Under the pieces are notes generated by a model. The model had not been told where the DNA came from, did not search any database, and worked only from the letters and a program-made list of their open reading frames with translations. From positions 1 through 5,090 of the forward strand of contig CAKSGP010000121.1 of assembly GCA_934454745.1 (NCBI GenBank): 5,090 nucleotides of DNA. Reading direction: 5' to 3'. The position numbers and the translations under genes were made by a program. Positions 1-5,090 of this stretch are shown here, piece by piece. The stretch comes from an uncultured Clostridia bacterium (lineage in GTDB: Bacteria > Bacillota > Clostridia > UBA1381). The number at the start of each line of letters is the position of its first letter. Position 1 is the stretch's first letter.

Positions 1-1284
1 ATTCATTGTTGTTGCTACTGATGTAAAATTTGTTGTAAAATCAAAGTTATCAAGGCTTATTACAAGAAGTGAGCCTGCAAACAGAATAAAGAATACTACG
101 GTATACACACATACGGCACGGACAGTTTCGCTATCAACTGTTTTTCCGTTAAGTGTAATCTTGTTTGTAATATTGGGATGAGCAGACAACCTTACTTCGT
201 GTTTAACTGCCTTTAGCAGTATAAGAATTCTTGAAACCTTTATACCGCCGCCTGTACTTCCTGCACAGGCACCTATAAACATAAGTATTACAAGTATCGT
301 TTTAGATAGTGCCGGCCATAAATTAAAATCAGTAGTTGTAAAGCCGGTAGTCGTTATAATTGATGCCGTCTGGAAAAATCCGTGACGGAGGGAAGTCGTA
401 AAATCAGGAAAGTAGCTACGGCAATTTATACTTATAATAAGTGCTGCCGCTACTATTATGAGGATATACGCCTTAACCTCGTCAGATTTAAATATTGTAC
501 GGAATTTGCATGTAAGTGCAAGGTAGTACAGTGAGAAGTTTATTCCGAATAATATCATAAATACAGTAATAACTGTCTGTATATATGGCGAATAGTCAGT
601 CATGCTTGTGTTTCGGGCTGCAAATCCGCCTGTACCTGCCGTACCAAAGGCAAGTATAAGCGAATCAAACAGTGATGTTCCACCTAATAGCATAAGTATG
701 GTTTGTATAACCGTCATACCTATATAAATCAAATACAGAATTTTAGCTGTTTGACGTACCTTAGGTACAAGCTTGCTTACAGAGGGACCGGGGCTTTCTG
801 CACGGATAAGATGCATATTACTCCCGCCTGATAAGTGGAGAAGTGCAACAAGGAACACAAGAACTCCCATACCGCCTATCCAATGTGTAAAGCTACGCCA
901 GAAAAGATACGGTTTAGGGAGTGCTTCAATATCCGTAAGAATTGATGCACCCGTTGTTGTAAATCCTGATACGGTTTCAAACAGAGCATCTATGAAGCTT
1001 GGAATACAGCCTGATAAAACAAATGGCAGAGCACCCATAATACTTATAAAAATCCAAGTAAGTGCAACAGTTATAAATCCTTCCTTTGCATACATTGTCT
1101 TATGCTTTGGCTTAATATGTGAAAGTATAATTCCGGGGATAAGACAAAGCATTGTACATATAAGAAAAATCACAAGACTGTCTGCATCTTTATAGCATAA
1201 GGCACATATCATAGGCAAAAGCATACAGGCTGATTCTATATTAAGTACTGCGCCGAGTGTTCGGAAAATTACTCTATAATTCAT
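1..1284 (-). CDS. trkH: TrkH family potassium uptake channel subunit, C-terminus cut by window edge
   Basis: This is the membrane pore of a Trk-type K+ uptake system, and it works with TrkA encoded just upstream. I translated it by hand from the ATG at 1284-1282. The frame stays open for 428 codons to base 1, so only the 3' end is missing. The family is usually about 480 residues, so roughly 50-60 are lost, including the end of the fourth filter and the last helix. Visible parts are two N-terminal TrkH-type helices (about 12-54), P-loop 1 with TTTGA (109-113), P-loop 2 with GTAGTGGFA (214-222), P-loop 3 with TTTGF (311-315), the gating-loop motif GSTGGGIKV (342-350), and the start of P-loop 4 with SVATTMN (422-428). 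The filter glycines of loops 1 and 3 are present, as expected for a K+-conducting member. The start is supported by AAGGGAG seven bases upstream. It lies 12 bases after trkA, so cotranslation is likely. Family assignment is firm; K+ rather than mixed K+/Na+ transport is inferred. Confidence 0.95.
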   Translation of the reverse strand, partial: MNYRVIFRTLGAVLNIESACMLLPMICALCYKDADSLVIFLICTMLCLIPGIILSHIKPKHKTMYAKEGFITVALTWIFISIMGALPFVLSGCIPSFIDALFETVSGFTTTGASILTDIEALPKPYLFWRSFTHWIGGMGVLVFLVALLHLSGGSNMHLIRAESPGPSVSKLVPKVRQTAKILYLIYIGMTVIQTILMLLGGTSLFDSLILAFGTAGTGGFAARNTSMTDYSPYIQTVITVFMILFGINFSLYYLALTCKFRTIFKSDEVKAYILIIVAAALIISINCRSYFPDFTTSLRHGFFQTASIITTTGFTTTDFNLWPALSKTILVILMFIGACAGSTGGGIKVSRILILLKAVKHEVRLSAHPNITNKITLNGKTVDSETVRAVCVYTVVFFILFAGSLLVISLDNFDFTTNFTSVATTMN

Positions 1285-1291
1285 CTGGTTG

Positions 1292-1298
1292 CTCCCTT
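1292..1298 (-). promoter_or_regulatory. trkH ribosome binding site overlapping the trkA stop
   Basis: AAGGGAG on the minus strand lies seven bases before the trkH ATG. Its first two bases are the last two of the trkA TAA stop codon. This fixes the trkH start and suggests that ribosomes finishing trkA sit on the trkH initiation site, which would favour translational coupling and a steady TrkA:TrkH ratio. The coupling is inferred. Confidence 0.8.
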
Positions 1299-2655
1299 AA
1301 TCAAGAATATCGCTGATATCTTTTAATCCGGCATTGGTGGTTACAATGATAACGGTGTCGCCTGATTTCATATCATCATTACCCCGGGGCATAATTATTT
1401 GTCCATTTCTGTTTATGCACGCAATGAGTATATTGTTCTTTATATTAAGATCACATATGGGAATACTGGCAACAGGTGAGTTATCTTTTATTCTGAACTC
1501 AATCGCTTCTGCTTTGCCGTTTATAATTTTGTGCATTGTTTCTATGTTACTACCCAAAGAATTCTTTTTTGCACGAACATATTGGACAATAAATTCTGCT
1601 GTTATATTTTTCGGACAGATTGTAGTTCCTAAATGAAGTCCGCTTATAACATTATCGTAAGCAATTCGGTTTATTTTCGTTATAAGCTTGCCGTTTGTTA
1701 CTGTTTTTGCAAACATTGAAAGCAAAATATTCTCCTCATCAATATTGGTTAAGGAAACAAAGGAGGATGCGTATTCAATCCCTGACTCTAAAAGCTGGCG
1801 GTTATTTGTGCCGTCAGCATTGATTATTGTAGCTTTCGGAAGTAGTTCGCACAGCTCATCACATCGTGTTTTGCTTTTTTCAAGTATCTTAACTGCAATA
1901 CCTGATTCTGCAAGTAGTTTTGAAAGATATACAGCTGTTTCACCGCCGCCCACAATCAGGGTGTCATTTATCTTATTTAGCTTAATACCAGACTTTTTAA
2001 AGAACTTTATTTCTGTTTTAAGAGGAACAAGTACGCTTATATAGTCGCCCTGCTGTAAAAGGAAATCGCCATTAGGAATAAACGCGTCCTCATCCCGTTC
2101 AACACCGCAGACAAGCACATCGCAGTTAAGCTTTGATACTATATCAGAGACACATATACCATTAAGGGGTGACCCCTCCGGTATTCGGAATTTTAAGATT
2201 TCCACTCTGCCCTTTGCAAAGGTATCAATGCTTATTGCCGCAGGAAAACGCAGGCTTCGAGCTATAACCGCCGCCGCCGCAAGCTCCGGGTTTATTATCA
2301 TTGCAAGACCGGGATCCTCTTTGAAAAGCGATATCTCTTTTTCATATTCAGGGTTTCTCACACGTGCAATTGTACGGCAATGACCGGACTTCCTTGCAAT
2401 GAGACAGGTGAGCAGATTGATTTCGTCCGATGCTGTAACGGCAATGAGAATATCTGCGTCTTCAACTCCTGCTTCGATTAATGTGTCAACATTTGTTCCG
2501 CTGCCTGTTACACCCATAATATCATATTGATTAACGAGTACATTGATGGCTGATTGGCGAGTGTCGACAATGGTTATATTATGCTCGTTTTCAAGACAGA
2601 GCATTTCTACAATTTTTTTGCCGACATTCCCGCATCCTACAACTATAATATTCAT
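1297..2655 (-). CDS. trkA: TrkA, cytoplasmic RCK-domain regulator of the Trk potassium transporter
   Basis: This peripheral membrane protein assembles under TrkH and gates it in response to nucleotide (NAD(H), ATP/ADP in studied relatives). Its 452 residues match the usual length of tandem-RCK TrkA proteins, longer than the single-RCK KtrA type. The first half has an RCK_N Rossmann fold with GCGNVG (7-12) and an acidic D31 at the end of strand 2 (TIVD), as in NAD-binding folds, followed by an RCK_C domain (about 144-213). The second half repeats this plan with IVGGGETA (234-241), E259 at the end of the second strand, and a second RCK_C (about 375-440) ending in MPRGNDDMKSGDTVIIVT. The second Rossmann motif has Ala in place of its last Gly. 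The start ATG at 2655 has AAAGGA nine bases upstream and begins directly with the first beta strand, so no N-terminal extension is needed. It lies between the clp gene (16-base gap) and trkH (12-base gap). Confidence 0.96.
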   Translation of the reverse strand: MNIIVVGCGNVGKKIVEMLCLENEHNITIVDTRQSAINVLVNQYDIMGVTGSGTNVDTLIEAGVEDADILIAVTASDEINLLTCLIARKSGHCRTIARVRNPEYEKEISLFKEDPGLAMIINPELAAAAVIARSLRFPAAISIDTFAKGRVEILKFRIPEGSPLNGICVSDIVSKLNCDVLVCGVERDEDAFIPNGDFLLQQGDYISVLVPLKTEIKFFKKSGIKLNKINDTLIVGGGETAVYLSKLLAESGIAVKILEKSKTRCDELCELLPKATIINADGTNNRQLLESGIEYASSFVSLTNIDEENILLSMFAKTVTNGKLITKINRIAYDNVISGLHLGTTICPKNITAEFIVQYVRAKKNSLGSNIETMHKIINGKAEAIEFRIKDNSPVASIPICDLNIKNNILIACINRNGQIIMPRGNDDMKSGDTVIIVTTNAGLKDISDILD

Positions 2656-2664
2656 AATAAATAT

Positions 2665-2670
2665 TCCTTT
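2665..2670 (-). promoter_or_regulatory. trkA ribosome binding site
   Basis: AAAGGA on the minus strand is nine bases before the trkA ATG, within the 16-base gap after the clp stop codon. Its first two bases are also the end of the right arm of an inverted repeat (2669-2688), so folding of that repeat could affect access to the site. Confidence 0.75.
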
Positions 2671-2688
2671 ATCAGTTAATGCTGATAA
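2669..2688 (-). repeat. Perfect 7-bp inverted repeat across the clp stop codon
   Basis: On the minus strand, TTATCAG and CTGATAA flank a six-base loop (CATTAA). The repeat contains the last codons of the clp gene and its TGA stop, and it ends at the trkA ribosome site. Only two of the seven pairs are G-C, so the RNA hairpin would be weak. It is not followed by a U-tract in either direction, so it is not a normal intrinsic terminator. A role in translational coupling or RNA processing is possible, as is chance. Confidence 0.45.
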
Positions 2689-4996
2689 CTATTTCGTTTC
2701 CGTTTCTATCAGCTGTAATCTGTGTATTTTCTTTGATTTCTCCTGTAAGTGCAAGCTTTGCAAGCTTATCCTCAAGGAGTGAGCGTATTGCACGTTTTAG
2801 AGGTCTTGCACCAAACTTAACGTCATAACCGATTTCCAAAATCAAATCCTTGGCATTATCCGTTACAGTAAGTGTGGCATTCTTTTCGCTGAGCTTCTGT
2901 GCAATATCCTTTAGGAGAAGGTCTATAATCTTGCGTAGTTCAGGCTTTGTAAGTGGCTTAAAGACAACAGTTTCGTCAATTCTATTTAAGAATTCAGGAC
3001 GGAAAAACTCTTTAAGACTCTTATCCACATTATCCCTCATTGTAACTTCTGTATCACGGGCAAAGCCTGTTTTATTTGACGAAAATTCTGTACCGGAGTT
3101 TGTTGTCATAATGATAATTGTATTTTCAAAGTTAACTATCTTTCCGTGACTGTCTGCTATACGTCCGTCATCAAGAATTTGCAGGAACACATTAAATACG
3201 TCAGGGTGAGCCTTTTCTATCTCATCAAGAAGGATAACTGAATATGGCTTTCTGCGTATTTTCTCGGTAAGCTGGCCTGCATCATCATATCCTACATATC
3301 CGGGGGGTGAGCCGATAAGCTTTGACACTGCGTGTTTTTCCATATACTCTGACATATCAATACGCACAAGTGCTTCTTCGCTGTTAAACATTACCTCAGC
3401 GATAGTTTTTACAAGCTCAGTTTTACCTACGCCCGTAGGCCCTGCGAATATAAAGGAAACAGGGCGTTTCTTTGTTGTAATATCGGCACGGCCTCTCCGA
3501 ATTGCACGTGCAACGGCAGATACTGCCTCGTCCTGACCGATAACTCGCTCATGTATTCGCTCCTCAAGGTTAAGGAGCTTTTCTGTTTCGTCCTCTGTAA
3601 GTCTATGCACAGGTATTTTTGTCCAGCCCTCTATGACTGCGGCTATATCATCAAAGGAGATTTCTGCATTTTGTACTGATGCTTCACAGTTTGCTTTGTC
3701 TGATTCGAGGCGTAGCCGTTCTGAACGGAGATTTGCAATCCTTTCATAGTCGGGATTTTCCTCACTCGAATTATTGATAGCTTCAAGCTCGGAATCAATT
3801 ATTCCAAGACGCTCGTTTATCAATGTAAGCTCATATAGTGCTTTGTTTTTCAGATTAACACGTGATCCTGCCTCGTCTATTACGTCTATGGCTTTATCAG
3901 GGAGAAAACGGTCGGTGATATATCGTTCAGACATTCTGACCGCCTGTTCTATGATTTCGTCAGAAATCTTTACCTTGTGGTAGTTTTCGTAATAATCTTT
4001 TATGCCGTGTAATATCTCAATACTTTCCCCGATTGAGGGCTCATCAATCATTACAGGCTGAAATCTTCTTTCAAGTGCAGTGTCTTTTTCTATATGCTTT
4101 CTGTATTCGTTAATAGTTGTAGCACCTATAATCTGGATTTCGCCCCGTGCAAGTGCAGGCTTTAAGATATTTGCCGCACTCATTGCACCCTCTGCATCGC
4201 CTGCGGCAACAATATTATGAATCTCATCAATCACAAGAACAACGTTTCCGCGTTCCTCTGCTTCTTTTAATAGTGATTTCAGTCTTGACTCAAACTGACC
4301 TCGGAACTGTGTTCCGGCAACGAGTGCGGCAAAGTCGATTAAGTATAATCGTACATCAAAAAGCTTAGGAGGAACACTGCGTTCAAAAATACGCATAGCA
4401 AGTCCCTCGGCAACGGCTGTTTTACCTACGCCCGGTTCACCAAGAAGTATAGGGTTATTTTTTGAACGGCGGTTCAGGATTTGTATCACACGTTCAATTT
4501 CATCATTTCGGTTTACAACACGGTCAACCTTGCCAAGTGCAGCACGAGCTGTAAGATCCGTGCCGTAGGTGTCAAGCATACTCTTTTTGTTGTTGGATTT
4601 ACGTGATTTTTTGTCATCCTTTTTTGTGCTGTCGCTTTTCTTCCCACCTGATGCACCGCCAAAAATATTACTCATAAAATCCGACAGGGGAGCAGTTGCC
4701 GCACCACCCTCAGAATCCTCGTCTGCATCAATGCCCATACTCATAAGCATATTTTCCTCTGCCTCCTGAAGTGCTTCAGGTCCACCCATACTCTCAATCA
4801 TATCATTCATCTGCTCGTTGATGGTTTCTATTTCATCTGCACCGATGCCAAACTTTTCAAACATTTGATCAACAGGTGCAAGTCCAAGCTCCTTTGCACA
4901 GGCAAGACAATAGCCCTCCATTGAGGTTTTACCATTCTCAATTTTTGTTATATACATTACTGCGGGTCTTGTTCCGCATTTTACACACATTTCCAT
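2672..4996 (-). CDS. clpE: ClpE-type Hsp100 AAA+ unfoldase with N-terminal zinc finger
   Basis: This is a cytoplasmic ATP-driven protein unfoldase, expected to form hexamers and feed substrates to ClpP. The N-terminus (1-40) is a McsA/ClpE-like zinc finger with Cys4, Cys7, Cys30 and Cys33. It replaces the double Clp_N repeat of ClpC. A helical, then acidic, Gly/Ser- and Lys-rich linker follows to about 140. AAA-1 has Walker A GEPGVGKT (186-193), pore loop GTQFRG (228-233), Walker B with D257-E258, and Arg310/311 in ALERRF. A short coiled-coil middle domain (about 376-446) holds a UVR-like stretch, DYERIANLRSERLRLE (416-431). AAA-2 has Walker A GPTGVGKT (519-526), pore loop GYVGY (566-570), Walker B with D591-E592, Arg672 in FLNRID, and sensor-2 GARPLKR (729-735). 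At 774 residues it is slightly longer than typical ClpE (about 700-750). The ClpP-contact position reads TGF (643-645), an unusual form. The name clpC is often used for such proteins; clpE is chosen for the zinc finger and the absent Clp_N. No in-frame ATG, GTG or TTG occurs in the five codons before ATG 4996. Codon 3 is also ATG. Confidence 0.93.
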   Translation of the reverse strand: MEMCVKCGTRPAVMYITKIENGKTSMEGYCLACAKELGLAPVDQMFEKFGIGADEIETINEQMNDMIESMGGPEALQEAEENMLMSMGIDADEDSEGGAATAPLSDFMSNIFGGASGGKKSDSTKKDDKKSRKSNNKKSMLDTYGTDLTARAALGKVDRVVNRNDEIERVIQILNRRSKNNPILLGEPGVGKTAVAEGLAMRIFERSVPPKLFDVRLYLIDFAALVAGTQFRGQFESRLKSLLKEAEERGNVVLVIDEIHNIVAAGDAEGAMSAANILKPALARGEIQIIGATTINEYRKHIEKDTALERRFQPVMIDEPSIGESIEILHGIKDYYENYHKVKISDEIIEQAVRMSERYITDRFLPDKAIDVIDEAGSRVNLKNKALYELTLINERLGIIDSELEAINNSSEENPDYERIANLRSERLRLESDKANCEASVQNAEISFDDIAAVIEGWTKIPVHRLTEDETEKLLNLEERIHERVIGQDEAVSAVARAIRRGRADITTKKRPVSFIFAGPTGVGKTELVKTIAEVMFNSEEALVRIDMSEYMEKHAVSKLIGSPPGYVGYDDAGQLTEKIRRKPYSVILLDEIEKAHPDVFNVFLQILDDGRIADSHGKIVNFENTIIIMTTNSGTEFSSNKTGFARDTEVTMRDNVDKSLKEFFRPEFLNRIDETVVFKPLTKPELRKIIDLLLKDIAQKLSEKNATLTVTDNAKDLILEIGYDVKFGARPLKRAIRSLLEDKLAKLALTGEIKENTQITADRNGNEIVISIN

Positions 4997-5007
4997 ATAT
5001 ATCTGTA

Positions 5008-5016
5008 TTTCCTTTC
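5008..5016 (-). promoter_or_regulatory. clpE ribosome binding site with long spacing
   Basis: GAAAGGAAA on the minus strand is the only purine-rich Shine-Dalgarno match before the clp gene. From the AGGA core (5013-5010) to the ATG at 4996 there are 13 bases, longer than the usual 5-10. The next ATG (codon 3) would be farther still, so 4996 remains the best start. The wide spacing may lower initiation efficiency. Confidence 0.6.
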
Positions 5017-5050
5017 AAAATTAGAAATTTCATTACAATACAACTATTTT

Positions 5051-5078
5051 ATTATACCATAATATATTTAGATTTAAA
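5051..5078 (-). promoter_or_regulatory. Extended -10 sigma-A type promoter for the clpE-trkA-trkH transcript
   Basis: On the minus strand a perfect TATAAT occupies 5056-5051. It is preceded by TG at 5059-5058, giving the extended -10 form TGnTATAAT. The best -35 match is TTTAAA (5078-5073), four of six against TTGACA with a 16-base spacer. A run of seven A (5089-5083) lies just upstream and could act as an UP-like element. Transcription would start near 5044, leaving a leader of about 48 bases before the ATG. No second promoter was identified in the short gaps before trkA or trkH, although the coding sequence was not searched exhaustively for internal ones. Confidence 0.7.
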
Positions 5079-5090
5079 TGACTTTTTTTA

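Noticed and set aside
773..1195. Plus-strand open frame of 140 residues
   Set aside because: It lies wholly antisense to trkH, whose translation shows clear P-loop and gating motifs. The product has no recognisable domain. It is a shadow frame.
1334..2044. Plus-strand open frames at 1334-1636 and 1688-2044
   Set aside because: Both are antisense to trkA, which has clear RCK motifs throughout. Their hydrophobic look is what antisense reading of such sequence commonly gives.
2269..2281. Short GCC/GCN triplet run
   Set aside because: It encodes the run of Ala in ELAAAAVIARS of TrkA, in frame and in a helix. Too short to be a meaningful repeat.
2543..4769. Plus-strand open frames of 66-99 residues opposite the 5' end of trkA and the clp gene
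   Set aside because: They overlap strongly conserved AAA+ or Rossmann coding sequence, show no domain, and are short. No independent evidence supports them.
5020..5034. Possible hairpin in the clp leader (TTTC with GAAA arms)
   Set aside because: Only four weak pairs in an AT-rich leader of about 48 bases, too small for a riboswitch or attenuator.
5083..5089. T-run on the plus strand as a possible terminator
   Set aside because: No stable GC-rich stem precedes it on the plus strand and there is no plus-strand gene to terminate. It is better explained as the A-tract upstream of the minus-strand promoter.

Overview
The window holds three genes on the minus strand, read from the high-coordinate end to the low one: a ClpE-type Hsp100 unfoldase (4996-2672), the potassium-uptake regulator TrkA (2655-1297) and the channel subunit TrkH (from 1284, cut by the window edge at base 1). 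The gaps are only 16 and 12 bases, each downstream gene has its own Shine-Dalgarno sequence, and no terminator is visible between them. They most likely form one transcript, started by an extended -10 promoter at 5051-5078.

The organism is probably a low-GC Gram-positive anaerobe of the Clostridia, perhaps Oscillospiraceae/Ruminococcaceae. This rests on AT-rich codon use with many ATA and TTA codons, strong AGGA/GGGAG ribosome sites, and an Hsp100 protein that begins with a McsA-like CxxC zinc finger instead of the Clp N-domain. The placement is inferred from family knowledge and no search was run.

TrkA and TrkH make a complete type of potassium uptake system. TrkH is the pore, with four P-loops and a GSTGGGIK gating loop. 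TrkA is the cytoplasmic ring protein with two tandem RCK halves that binds nucleotide and controls the pore. The Clp protein has two full AAA+ modules and would unfold proteins, probably for ClpP. Its position ahead of trkA-trkH is the least ordinary aspect of the layout and may place potassium uptake under a protein-quality-control or stress promoter.

The plus strand shows no convincing gene. I did not find a mobile element, CRISPR array, RNA gene or clearly new system. The items most worth checking are the operon linkage, the Clp domain architecture with its atypical ClpP-contact tripeptide, and a perfect inverted repeat spanning the clp stop codon and touching the trkA ribosome site.
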